64,000 bases of DNA. Source: an uncultured Erysipelotrichaceae bacterium. Lineage in GTDB: Bacteria > Bacillota_I > Bacilli_A > RF39 > UBA660. The DNA lies in contig CACWLI010000001.1 of NCBI GenBank assembly GCA_902761685.1, positions 62,001 through 126,000 of the forward strand, in the 5' to 3' direction. Made by a program: the position numbers and the translations under genes. Positions 50,545 through 58,674 of this stretch are shown in pieces. Position 1 is the stretch's first letter. Each line of letters starts with the position of its first letter. The notes beneath the pieces were generated by a model that did not search any database, was not told the origin of the DNA, and saw only the letters and a list, made by a program, of their open reading frames with translations.

Positions 50545-51138
50545 ATGAGAAGTGAAAAGTTAAAAGAATTACAAAGGTATATAGAAGAATTAAAAACTAT
50601 AAAATATGAGATAAATGAAAATCCTAAAAAAAGATTTATTACAACAATTCCATATAAATTTACTCTTAATAATGGTCGAGTTATTCCAAGAGAACAAATT
50701 ATTAAAAATGGAATTGATGGTTCAGCTGTAATAGTTGCACCAGTTGATAAAGAAACAAAAGAAATGTTAGTTGTTATTGAACCAAGAGTATTTACATCTT
50801 CTGGAGTTGCTGTTTCATTTCCTGCTGGATATATAGATGATGGAGAAAAACCAGAAGAAGCAGCTTTAAGAGAATTAAGAGAAGAAACAGGTTATGTACC
50901 AGAACAACTTATACATTTAGATGCATTTTATCAAGATGAAGGAGCAAGTAGAGCATTTAATCACTCATTTTTAGCTGTTGATTGTGTAAAAAAATATGAA
51001 CAAGATTTAGGTGAAAATGAAATAGTTAAATATATGACTCTTACATATGATGAATTACTTGAAGTAGAAAAAATGGGATATTTAAGTGGTTCAAATACTA
51101 AACTAACATTATGCAGAATTAAAGATTATTTAAAATAA
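50545..51138 (+). CDS. Nudix hydrolase, probable ADP-ribose pyrophosphatase
   Basis: A 197-residue Nudix enzyme with an intact box GYIDDGEKPEEAALRELREE followed by TGY (pattern GX5EX7REUXEEXGU). The length and position in an NAD operon favour ADP-ribose pyrophosphatase activity (ADP-ribose to AMP and ribose 5-phosphate), as in NudF-type enzymes. ADP-ribose is the effector of NrtR regulators, so this enzyme may reset the regulatory signal (inference). It starts immediately after pncB, with GGGGGAT inside pncB as the ribosome site. Confidence 0.85.
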   Translation: MRSEKLKELQRYIEELKTIKYEINENPKKRFITTIPYKFTLNNGRVIPREQIIKNGIDGSAVIVAPVDKETKEMLVVIEPRVFTSSGVAVSFPAGYIDDGEKPEEAALRELREETGYVPEQLIHLDAFYQDEGASRAFNHSFLAVDCVKKYEQDLGENEIVKYMTLTYDELLEVEKMGYLSGSNTKLTLCRIKDYLK

Positions 51139-51158
51139 AGAATAAAGCAGGGGATTAA

Positions 51159-51986
51159 ATGAAAGACTTCAAAAATAGAAACAGAGAAAAACCAACATTT
51201 GCTAATATTAATTTACAAGGAATTTGTAATTTTAAATGTTTCTTCTGTATTGGAAATGAAATAGAAGATGAAACTAGAAATTATTTAAATGTACATTTTA
51301 ATGAATGGAAAAATTTTAAAGAATATTTAAAACTATGTAAAGAAAATGATATTAAAAAGATTTACTTGACAGGTCAAAATACTGATCCATTATTATATAA
51401 ATATTTAGATGAAATTATTGAATATTTAAAAAGCGAAGGATTTGAAGTTGGTATTAGGACTAATGGAGTTCTAACTTTAAAAAATTTAGAAGCTATTAAT
51501 AAAATAAATGATAAAGTTAGCATTTCTATTCATACATTAAATGAAAATACATTAGAAAAAATAACTGGAGTAAAACTAAACATTGATTGGGATAAAATAA
51601 TTAATAGTATTAAAGTTCCACTTAGAATTGCTCTTGTTGTAAATAGATATAACAAAGATGAAGTACTAGATACTATTAAATATTTATCTAAATTTAAAAA
51701 TATAAGTTACATACAGCTTAGATGTATAGCAACAGACAACTATTATGAATATTTTAAAGAAGATATAGATGACTTTTTAAAATTAAGTGAGTATATTGAT
51801 AAAAAATTTAAATATAAAAAAAGTTTTTATACTTCTAAAATATATGAAATATATGGAAAAGAAGTATCTCTTTGGAGAACAATTAGTACAACTATAAATA
51901 GTTTTAACTATTTCACTAATGGAATTATTTCAGATGATTATTTTATAGTTGAAGGATATAATAAAGGAAAGAAAGAAGGTAATTAA
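51159..51986 (+). CDS. Radical SAM enzyme in the NAD operon
   Basis: A 275-residue radical SAM protein with Cys23, Cys27 and Cys30 in GICNFKCFFCIGNE (CxxxCxxC), then KKIYLTGQNTDPLL and VGIRTNGVLTL, both typical of the SAM-binding barrel. No auxiliary cluster domain is evident. No known NAD salvage step uses such an enzyme, so it may modify a nicotinamide-related metabolite or act elsewhere. AGCAGGGGAT precedes the ATG. It abuts nadE, one base apart. Confidence 0.8.
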   Translation: MKDFKNRNREKPTFANINLQGICNFKCFFCIGNEIEDETRNYLNVHFNEWKNFKEYLKLCKENDIKKIYLTGQNTDPLLYKYLDEIIEYLKSEGFEVGIRTNGVLTLKNLEAINKINDKVSISIHTLNENTLEKITGVKLNIDWDKIINSIKVPLRIALVVNRYNKDEVLDTIKYLSKFKNISYIQLRCIATDNYYEYFKEDIDDFLKLSEYIDKKFKYKKSFYTSKIYEIYGKEVSLWRTISTTINSFNYFTNGIISDDYFIVEGYNKGKKEGN

Positions 51987-51987
51987 T

Positions 51988-52740
51988 ATGTTTGATGCAA
52001 AAAAAGAAACAGAGAGAATAGTTGAATTTATTAGAGATTATTATAAGAAAAACAATTTAAAAGGAGTAGTTTTAGGAATAAGTGGTGGAAAAGATTCAGC
52101 AGTAGTAGCAGCATTATTTGTTCGTGCTATTGGTGCAGAAAATGTTTTAGGAGTAACACTTCCATGTCACTCTATAGTAACAGATAAAAGTGATGCACAG
52201 TTAGTTGCTGATAAATATGGATTTGAACTTATTAATATTGATTTAACTCCAGTATATGATAGCTTTATTGGTGAAATTAATAAACTTGGTAATTTTACAG
52301 AAGAAGAATTAAAAAATAGTAATATTAATATTAAGCCAAGATTTAGAATGAGTAGTGTTTATTATTTAGCGGCTCTATATTCAGAACTTAAAGGTGGAAC
52401 TTATATAGTAGCTGGAACTGGTAATAAATGTGAGTTATATGTAGGATACTTTACTAAAGGTGGAGATTCAACTTATGATATTGGTGTTATTAATGATTTT
52501 ACAGTTGATGAAGTAATTGCATTAGGCGAATACCTAGAAGTACCTGATCAAGTTATTCATAAAGTACCAAGCGATGGACTAAGTGGACTATCTGATGAAG
52601 ATAAATTAGGTGTTAAATATAAAGAAATAGCTTCTTACATGAATAATGAAGAATTAGATGAAAATGTCAAAAATAAAATAGAAAAATTACATAACGGTTC
52701 TAGACATAAATTTGATATTCCAGTATACAAGAGAGATTAA
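51988..52740 (+). CDS. nadE: Ammonia-dependent NAD synthetase
   Basis: A 250-residue NAD synthetase that amidates nicotinate adenine dinucleotide using ATP and ammonia. The ATP-pyrophosphatase loop GISGGKDSAVVAALF, TLPCHSI, RFRMSSVYYLAAL, GTGNKCELYVGYFTKGGD and KVPSDGLSGLSDEDKLG are characteristic. There is no N-terminal glutaminase domain, so free ammonia is used. ATG 51988 follows AAGAAGGTAATT; the longer frame begins inside the upstream gene. Confidence 0.95.
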   Translation: MFDAKKETERIVEFIRDYYKKNNLKGVVLGISGGKDSAVVAALFVRAIGAENVLGVTLPCHSIVTDKSDAQLVADKYGFELINIDLTPVYDSFIGEINKLGNFTEEELKNSNINIKPRFRMSSVYYLAALYSELKGGTYIVAGTGNKCELYVGYFTKGGDSTYDIGVINDFTVDEVIALGEYLEVPDQVIHKVPSDGLSGLSDEDKLGVKYKEIASYMNNEELDENVKNKIEKLHNGSRHKFDIPVYKRD

Positions 52741-52741
52741 T

Positions 52742-53035
52742 ATGAAAACAATTAGTTATCAATTATTAAATGAAAGAAGTGGTTATTATCATAAGATTAT
52801 TACATTATTTATAGATGTAGAATCTAAAAGAATTAATTCAATAATATGTTTAACAAATAATAAATTTAGAATGGTTTCTTCTAGTGATAAAGATTATATG
52901 TGGTCTAGTTTACAAGAATTACTATTATTTAGTAATTATGAATTAAATGATGATCTAGCAGATATTCTTTGTGAAGAAGAATTTGAAAAATTGAAAAATT
53001 TAACAAAAGAAGAAAATTTAGTATTAAAAAAATAG
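52742..53035 (+). CDS. Small hypothetical protein in the NAD operon
   Basis: A 97-residue protein of unknown family (YYHKIITLFIDVESKRINSI strand region, then a helical acidic end). The start ATG 52742 is one base after the nadE stop and the upstream in-frame codons overlap nadE, so it depends on ribosomes finishing nadE or on the weak AGAGAG site. It is conserved in position with two other small unknowns that follow. No function can be proposed. Confidence 0.6.
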   Translation: MKTISYQLLNERSGYYHKIITLFIDVESKRINSIICLTNNKFRMVSSSDKDYMWSSLQELLLFSNYELNDDLADILCEEEFEKLKNLTKEENLVLKK

Positions 53036-53043
53036 GAGGGTTT

Positions 53044-53475
53044 ATGGAAAGAAATGTTGATATTACAATGGAACTTAATGTAGAAGAATTTTTACAAATG
53101 TTAAATAATTACTATTCAAAGAAACTTAATAAAGAGGTTAAATTTACAGAGAATCATTCTGTTAAACATCAGTCATATGGATATGGTATTTATGATGAAT
53201 ATACAGAAGCTGTTGTTGATTTAAAAGTAAGTTTTGTAGAAGAAAGTTTAGTAAATGGAATAAAAACTAAAATAACTACAGTTTTAGATCAAAGTGATAT
53301 TGAAGAAGCAATAAGAGATTTTGTTAGTAATACAGAATATGAATTTGTATCATACAAATACTTAGGTGGAGTTAGAATGGCAGGATATTTTAGAGACGAG
53401 TATGAAGAAGCATATTTTGAAGGAATAAAAGTAAATTTAAAAGAAAAGGGTATGAAAAGAAAATTAAGTATATAA
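53044..53475 (+). CDS. Small hypothetical protein, first of a paralogous pair
   Basis: A 143-residue protein alignable with its downstream neighbour: LNVEEFLQMLNNYYSKKLNKEVKFTENH against INRSDLLGMLSKYYSEKLNK and onward, a central strand block (DLKVSFVEESLVNGIKTKIT), and a shared ending EYEEAYFEGIKVNLKEKG. The protein at 5675-6043 has the same overall plan. No catalytic motif stands out. GGAGGG precedes the ATG. Role in NAD metabolism or its control is possible only by association. Confidence 0.65.
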   Translation: MERNVDITMELNVEEFLQMLNNYYSKKLNKEVKFTENHSVKHQSYGYGIYDEYTEAVVDLKVSFVEESLVNGIKTKITTVLDQSDIEEAIRDFVSNTEYEFVSYKYLGGVRMAGYFRDEYEEAYFEGIKVNLKEKGMKRKLSI

Positions 53476-53485
53476 GGTGAAATAT

Positions 53486-53884
53486 ATGAATGACTATAAG
53501 CTTGAAATTAATAGAAGTGATTTACTTGGAATGTTAAGTAAATACTATTCAGAAAAATTAAATAAAAAGATTGCAGTTAAAGAAAGTCATAAAATTGACT
53601 GTGTTGGTTTATATGAGGATGAAGCAGTAACAGTAAGAATATTTTTTACAGAAGAAATTTCTTTATTAGGAAGAATAGCTACTAAAACAACAGAAGTAAC
53701 AAGAGAAGATATTAGAAATATATTAAATGAAGCTTTAGAAGATGATAACTATAGAGTAAAAGAAATATTCTTTGATAGTGGAACTACTACAACTGGTTCT
53801 TATATGGGAGAATATGAAGAAGCATATTTTAATGGTATAGAAGTAACTGTTGAAGAGAAAAGTTTATCTAGAGTTTTAAAATAG
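53486..53884 (+). CDS. Small hypothetical protein, second of a paralogous pair
   Basis: A 132-residue paralog of the preceding protein: NRSDLLGMLSKYYSEKLNKK, IFFTEEISLLGRIATKTTEV, then GEYEEAYFNGIEVTVEEKSL. ATG 53486 is preferred over GTG 53477, since AAGGTGA (53474-53480) serves as its ribosome site. It ends ten bases before nadD. The tandem pair probably arose by local duplication; a third relative is at 5675-6043 in the other NrtR operon. Confidence 0.65.
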   Translation: MNDYKLEINRSDLLGMLSKYYSEKLNKKIAVKESHKIDCVGLYEDEAVTVRIFFTEEISLLGRIATKTTEVTREDIRNILNEALEDDNYRVKEIFFDSGTTTTGSYMGEYEEAYFNGIEVTVEEKSLSRVLK

Positions 53885-53894
53885 GAGGACTATT

Positions 53895-54458
53895 ATGAAA
53901 ATAGGTGTATTTGTTGGAAGTTTTAATCCTGTTCATAAAGGACATATTAAAATAGCTAATTATATTGTCGATAATCACTATGTTGATAAACTATTAATTG
54001 TACCAACAGGTAATTATTGGGATAAAAATAATATAATTGATGTAAAGCATAGAATTAAAATGTTAGAGTTTTATGAAACAGATAAAATAATAATTGAAAA
54101 AGAAGTAAATAATTTACCATATACATATCAAGTAATAAATGAATTAAAGAAAAGATATAAAGATGATGAACTAGCATTAATAATGGGTGCTGATAACATT
54201 GTATCTTTTGATAAATGGAAACACTATGAAGAATTATTAAAGCTTGAATTTATTATTTATAGAAGAAATAATTTTGATATAAAACATTATTTAGATAAAC
54301 TTGGTAAAAAAGATAAAGTAGTTATTTTAGATAATGTTGATAGTATAAATATTTCAAGTACTCAAATAAGAGAAACTATTAATGAATATCAAAATTTAGA
54401 TGAATTAATGGATCGAAATATTATTGAATATATTGAAAAAAATAAATTATATAAGTAG
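53895..54458 (+). CDS. nadD: Nicotinate-nucleotide adenylyltransferase
   Basis: A 187-residue nucleotidyltransferase joining nicotinate mononucleotide and ATP to form nicotinate adenine dinucleotide. The signature GSFNPVHKGHIKIA carries HxGH (HKGH), and NISSTQIRE is the ISSTxIR motif. LALIMGADNIVSFDKWKHYEELL is typical of NadD. Length matches. AGGAGG precedes the ATG. It lacks the HD hydrolase fusion found in some Bacillota, where YqeK follows NadD; here a P-loop kinase follows. Confidence 0.93.
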   Translation: MKIGVFVGSFNPVHKGHIKIANYIVDNHYVDKLLIVPTGNYWDKNNIIDVKHRIKMLEFYETDKIIIEKEVNNLPYTYQVINELKKRYKDDELALIMGADNIVSFDKWKHYEELLKLEFIIYRRNNFDIKHYLDKLGKKDKVVILDNVDSINISSTQIRETINEYQNLDELMDRNIIEYIEKNKLYK

Positions 54459-54466
54459 GTGATAGT

Positions 54467-55030
54467 ATGAAACATATCATTATTGCTGGTGGAAGTAGAT
54501 GTGGTAAAACTACTTTATCATTAATGTTTAGAGAAAAAGGTTTCAATCACTACAAAATGGATTCTATTAAAAGGGGAATAGATAATAACTTTTGGAATGG
54601 TTATAAAGATGACTGGAGAAAAGTTAGTCCACATATGGCTCATTTAATTAATCAAGTTATTAATGAATGTGAAAGTGATTTAACTAATAATAAAGAATGG
54701 TATGTAATTGATACATGTCACTTATATCCTAGTGATATAGCAAAATATAATTTGAAAAATACAACAATAGTTTTTCTTGGTTATACAGATATTGACATAG
54801 AAAAGAAATTAAAAGAAATTAGAAAATATGATAAAAATGCATGGACAAATAAAGCTAGTGATGATGATATTAGATTTTCACTAAAACTTGGAATTGATTA
54901 TAGTAGAGAAACAAAAGAAGAGTGTAAAAATTATAATATTAAATATTTTGATACAAGTAAAAATTTTAAAAAAGTGATTAATGAAGCTTATAAATATATT
55001 GAGGGTGAATTAGATGAAAATACAGTCTGA
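54467..55030 (+). CDS. P-loop kinase-like protein
   Basis: A 187-residue P-loop NTPase with Walker A GGSRCGKTTL at the N-terminus and a helical lid region rich in Lys/Arg (EKKLKEIRKYDKNAWTNKAS). YVIDTCHLYPSDI could be the Walker B/substrate region. It resembles small-molecule kinases of the adenylate or nucleoside kinase type. Its place after nadD recalls NadR, where an adenylyltransferase is fused to a ribosylnicotinamide kinase, so nicotinamide riboside kinase is one hypothesis. AGGTGATAGT precedes the ATG. It overlaps the next gene by 17 bases. Confidence 0.7.
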   Translation: MKHIIIAGGSRCGKTTLSLMFREKGFNHYKMDSIKRGIDNNFWNGYKDDWRKVSPHMAHLINQVINECESDLTNNKEWYVIDTCHLYPSDIAKYNLKNTTIVFLGYTDIDIEKKLKEIRKYDKNAWTNKASDDDIRFSLKLGIDYSRETKEECKNYNIKYFDTSKNFKKVINEAYKYIEGELDENTV

Positions 55031-55391
55031 AATTGAAGAAAGAATTGAAACTATTGAACTAGTAAATCATGGAATTAAAATAAATGAAATTAGTTTGAAA
55101 TACTTCAATATCATAAAAAAACATCTTGTTAATTTAATAAAAGATTTAAGCAAAGATTATGTTGAAACAACTATTGTTGTAATACTCGATGATTATAATA
55201 AAATTGATTTAGATCAACTTCAAAAATTATGTAATGAAGAAAGCATTGATTTTTGGTATAATAAAGTTGGTTATTCTATTATTATTCATGCAGGTTATGA
55301 TTTAATAGAATCAAAAAAAAGAATTAAAGAAAGGGTAAATAATTTAGAAAGAAAGTTGATTAATAATGTTGGAAACAAAAATAGTAAATAA
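55014..55391 (+). CDS. Small hypothetical protein in the NAD operon
   Basis: A 125-residue protein, mostly helical with a central strand pair (TTIVVILDDYNKIDLDQL, VGYSIIIHAGYDLIESKKRI). No family recognised. It starts inside the end of the kinase gene, behind GAGGGTGAA, and its own end overlaps the pncC-like gene by 26 bases, showing tight translational coupling across three genes. Confidence 0.6.
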   Translation: MKIQSEIEERIETIELVNHGIKINEISLKYFNIIKKHLVNLIKDLSKDYVETTIVVILDDYNKIDLDQLQKLCNEESIDFWYNKVGYSIIIHAGYDLIESKKRIKERVNNLERKLINNVGNKNSK

Positions 55392-55836
55392 ACTAATAGA
55401 AAAGAATGAAACAATAGCATCTATGGAATCTTGTACATCAGGTTATTTTGCTACTACAATTACTAATGTAGATGGTTCATCAAATGTGCTTAAATTTTCT
55501 GCTATTACTTATTCTAATGAATATAAAATTAAAATGGGTGTAAAAGAAGAAACTATAGAAAAATATTCTGTTTATAGTTTTGAAACAACTCATGAGATGA
55601 GTAAATGTATAAGTGATTTTACATCAAGCACTTATGGAGTAGGTATTAGTGGCAAAATAAATCGATATGATGAATTTAATCCTGGTGGAAGCAGTAATGA
55701 AATATATGCAACTATTTATAATAGTAAAAATGATTCATATGAAGATATATTTATTACATGTCCTAATAAAAAAAGAAAGGAATGTAAAGAATATATTGTT
55801 AATAAAGTGTTAGAAAAATTAAATGAAATTATATAG
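55366..55836 (+). CDS. pncC: PncC/CinA C-terminal-type nicotinamide nucleotide amidase
   Basis: A 156-residue stand-alone CinA C-terminal domain. ASMESCTSGYFATTITNVDG gives the family's ESCTGG-like active-site motif with Ser in place of the first Gly; AITYSNEYKIKMGV and GISGKI follow. PncC deamidates nicotinamide mononucleotide to nicotinate mononucleotide, recycling the product of NAD-dependent DNA ligase into the pncB/nadD route. The usual GxxGPxGGS later motif is altered to GISGKINRYDEFNPGGSS. The location inside the NAD operon supports the call. Confidence 0.82.
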   Translation: MLETKIVNKLIEKNETIASMESCTSGYFATTITNVDGSSNVLKFSAITYSNEYKIKMGVKEETIEKYSVYSFETTHEMSKCISDFTSSTYGVGISGKINRYDEFNPGGSSNEIYATIYNSKNDSYEDIFITCPNKKRKECKEYIVNKVLEKLNEII

Positions 55837-55843
55837 GTGAATT

Positions 55844-57844
55844 ATGAGATTATTAGAAGAATTAAAAGAAAAAAATGTTTATATTTATCCAATTAAACAG
55901 TTGGTATTAACAAGTGAAAAAAATTATAATTTAGAAAGAATTAAATCATTAAAAGATTTAAATAGTGGACTTGTTTATAAATCTACACTTGGTACTCTTG
56001 AAATATTAGATACAATAGATACTAAATATAAAGATCTGATTTCAGAAGTATTATTATGGAGTGATGTAGCTAAAGCTGGTACTAAAGAAGAAAGAAAACT
56101 ATGGAGTACTTTAGGATTTAATTTATTTTCTCATAATATTGGATCTTCTGAGATTTATAAAAAATATTCTTCTAATTATAATGAAATAGTTTATATTCTA
56201 ATAAAAACACATGGTTTAGTAGGACAATATATTAAAGGAGAAGTAAATTTAAATTCTAATAGGGAATTATATACACTAATAGAGAAGAAGTTATTAACTA
56301 AAGAAGAATTAGAAGAAATACTTCTTGTTTTGAATGAATGTATTATAAAAGAATTTTCAAATAAAATATTTGAAAATAAAAAAGAAGATATTAAACAAAT
56401 AGTAAAAAGAATTGTTAATAATGATTTTGAAGAAAAAATAGATATATTAAAAAGAATAGATATATTAAATGATGGTATAAATGAAGACGATAAAATTGTA
56501 TTAAAAAACATATTAAAAGATAAAGAAATATATGATAGATTAGAATGTTTATTTAAAACAAGTGAATTATGGTATTATGGTTCATCATTAAAATCATTTA
56601 ATGTAGTTTCACAAGTTAAAATATTATTGATAATTGCTAATAGTTTATCAGATTATAATGAAATAACTTTTGAACCTATGATGAAAGATATGTATTTAAA
56701 TTATAAAAATATAAAAAGAATAAATATATATAAGCAAAGAATTATAGAAAGTTATTTAAATGAATTAACTTATAAAGAAATTATCAACAATGAAATTAAA
56801 GGTAATATAAATATTACATATTCTATTATTAAAAATAATAATACAATTGAATTTAATTTTAAATTTTCTAAAGTAGCCAAAAAACTTATTGAATTTTGTG
56901 AAGTCGCTTATAGTAGTGGAACATTATATAATAAATCTGTTATATTACTATATGATTTATTTGGATTTAGAAAAGATAATTATGATAGATTTTATAATGA
57001 AATAGATTATCTTGAAACAATGAATTCAGTTATTAATCATAAATCAAAATTACTAGAGTTTATTAAAGGAGAAAAAGTATTAGATGTTGGTCCTGGAGGA
57101 GGAGCACTAATGGATTTAATACTGGATACATATAATGATAAAAAAGTATATGGAATAGATATTTCTAGTAATGTAATAGAAGAATTAAATAAGAAAAAAA
57201 AGAATGAACATAGAGATTATAATTTAGTAAAAGGTAATGCCTTAAATCTAGAAGAATATTTTGAAAAAGGAAGTCTTGATACAATTATATATTCATCAAT
57301 AATACATGAATTATTTTCATACATTGAATATGAAGGTAAAAAATTCAATCATAAAGTAATTGAAAAAGCATTAAAAAGTGCTTATGATATATTACCAATA
57401 GGTGGTAGAATAATAATTAGAGATGGAATAATGACCGAAGGTAATGAAAAGAGAATCATTGAGTTTAAAAATAAAGAAGATATGAATATATTAAAAAGAT
57501 ATAAAAATGATTTTAAAGGAAGAAACATAAATTATAAGATATTATCAGAAAATAAAGTATTATTAGATGTAAACGATGCAATGGAATTCTTATATACATA
57601 TACTTGGGGAGAAGAATCATATTCTCTTGAAGTACAAGAACAGTTTGGTTATTATACTCCAAGCCAGTATGAAGAAATGATAAACAAAGTTTTGGATAAA
57701 TCAAAAATAATATTTAGTAGAGCATTTTTACAAGAAGGTTATCAGAATCATTTACAAAATAAGATTAATTTTTATGATGAAAATGGAAATACAGTATCAT
57801 TACCTAATAGTACATACATTTTAGTTATTGAAAAAGGAGAGTAA
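55844..57844 (+). CDS. Large methyltransferase-like protein in the NAD operon
   Basis: A 666-residue protein. The N-terminal part (about 1-400) is helical and unrecognised, with a Tyr-rich segment. From about residue 405 a class I SAM-dependent methyltransferase fold begins: motif I KVLDVGPGGGALMDLIL, acidic end of strand 2 VYGIDIS, VKGNALNL, and IIYSSIIHELFSYIEYEG as the motif IV region, then a long extension. The substrate is unknown. It lies between pncC and nrtR with short gaps (7 bases and 1 base), so it belongs to the operon. GGTGAATT precedes the ATG. Confidence 0.72.
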   Translation: MRLLEELKEKNVYIYPIKQLVLTSEKNYNLERIKSLKDLNSGLVYKSTLGTLEILDTIDTKYKDLISEVLLWSDVAKAGTKEERKLWSTLGFNLFSHNIGSSEIYKKYSSNYNEIVYILIKTHGLVGQYIKGEVNLNSNRELYTLIEKKLLTKEELEEILLVLNECIIKEFSNKIFENKKEDIKQIVKRIVNNDFEEKIDILKRIDILNDGINEDDKIVLKNILKDKEIYDRLECLFKTSELWYYGSSLKSFNVVSQVKILLIIANSLSDYNEITFEPMMKDMYLNYKNIKRINIYKQRIIESYLNELTYKEIINNEIKGNINITYSIIKNNNTIEFNFKFSKVAKKLIEFCEVAYSSGTLYNKSVILLYDLFGFRKDNYDRFYNEIDYLETMNSVINHKSKLLEFIKGEKVLDVGPGGGALMDLILDTYNDKKVYGIDISSNVIEELNKKKKNEHRDYNLVKGNALNLEEYFEKGSLDTIIYSSIIHELFSYIEYEGKKFNHKVIEKALKSAYDILPIGGRIIIRDGIMTEGNEKRIIEFKNKEDMNILKRYKNDFKGRNINYKILSENKVLLDVNDAMEFLYTYTWGEESYSLEVQEQFGYYTPSQYEEMINKVLDKSKIIFSRAFLQEGYQNHLQNKINFYDENGNTVSLPNSTYILVIEKGE

Positions 57845-57845
57845 T

Positions 57846-58667
57846 ATGGAATATCAAAGTGAAGAAGAATTTCTAAAAAATTATAATGCAGATAAGTATC
57901 CAAAACCATCTGTAACAAGTGATATAGCTTTATTTAGTGTATCAGATGGTGAGCAAAGAAATTATAGAAAATTAAAGCAAAAATATTTTAGTGTTTTACT
58001 TGTTAAAAGAAAAAACTATCCATTTAAAGATAAATGGTGTTTACCTGGTGGTTTTGTTGGTATGAATGAAACTAGTGAAGAAGCAGCAAGAAGAATATTA
58101 GAAAGTGAAACAAATTTGCATAATGTATTCTTAGAACAACTATATACATTTGATGATGTTAATAGAGATCCAAGAACTAGAGTTATGAGTATTACTTATA
58201 TGGGACTTGTTGATAAAAATAAATTGAATGATTCACTATATGAAGATGCATCATGGTTTAATATAACAACACTTGAAGATAAGAAAGCTTTTCATGTTAC
58301 TTTGGATAATGGAAATGAACAAATTAAATTTGTAGTAGGAAAAACTTTAAAAGAAAAGACTACAGATAGATATAGATTTGATATATTAGAAAATAATGAT
58401 CTTGCTTTTGATCATGCTAAAGTAATTGTTAGTGGTATGGAGAGACTTAAAAATAAAATATCTTATACTGATATTGTGTTTAATATGATGGGAGAATATT
58501 TTACACTTGGAGAGTTACAACAAGTATATGAAGTTATACTTGGAAAAAAATTATTAGATCCAGCATTTAGAAGAATTATCGCTGATAAAGTTGAAAAAAC
58601 TAATAAAGTAAAAACTGGAGAAGGTCATAGACCGAGTGTTTTATTTAAATATAAAAGCAAAAAGTAG
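57846..58667 (+). CDS. nrtR: NrtR-type regulator, NAD operon copy
   Basis: A 273-residue NrtR-like protein: an inactive Nudix domain (GGFVGMNETSEEAARRILES, where REUXEE reads RILESE) followed by the C-terminal winged-helix region (FTLGELQQVYEVILGKKL, HRPSVLFKYKSK). It is homologous along its length to the regulator at 6828-7598, with long identical stretches, but has an N-terminal extension of about 17 residues. NrtR proteins repress NAD genes and release DNA on binding ADP-ribose (family knowledge). AAAGGAGAGT precedes ATG 57846. It probably controls the promoter at 48384. Confidence 0.85.
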   Translation: MEYQSEEEFLKNYNADKYPKPSVTSDIALFSVSDGEQRNYRKLKQKYFSVLLVKRKNYPFKDKWCLPGGFVGMNETSEEAARRILESETNLHNVFLEQLYTFDDVNRDPRTRVMSITYMGLVDKNKLNDSLYEDASWFNITTLEDKKAFHVTLDNGNEQIKFVVGKTLKEKTTDRYRFDILENNDLAFDHAKVIVSGMERLKNKISYTDIVFNMMGEYFTLGELQQVYEVILGKKLLDPAFRRIIADKVEKTNKVKTGEGHRPSVLFKYKSKK

Positions 58668-58674
58668 GTGGCTT

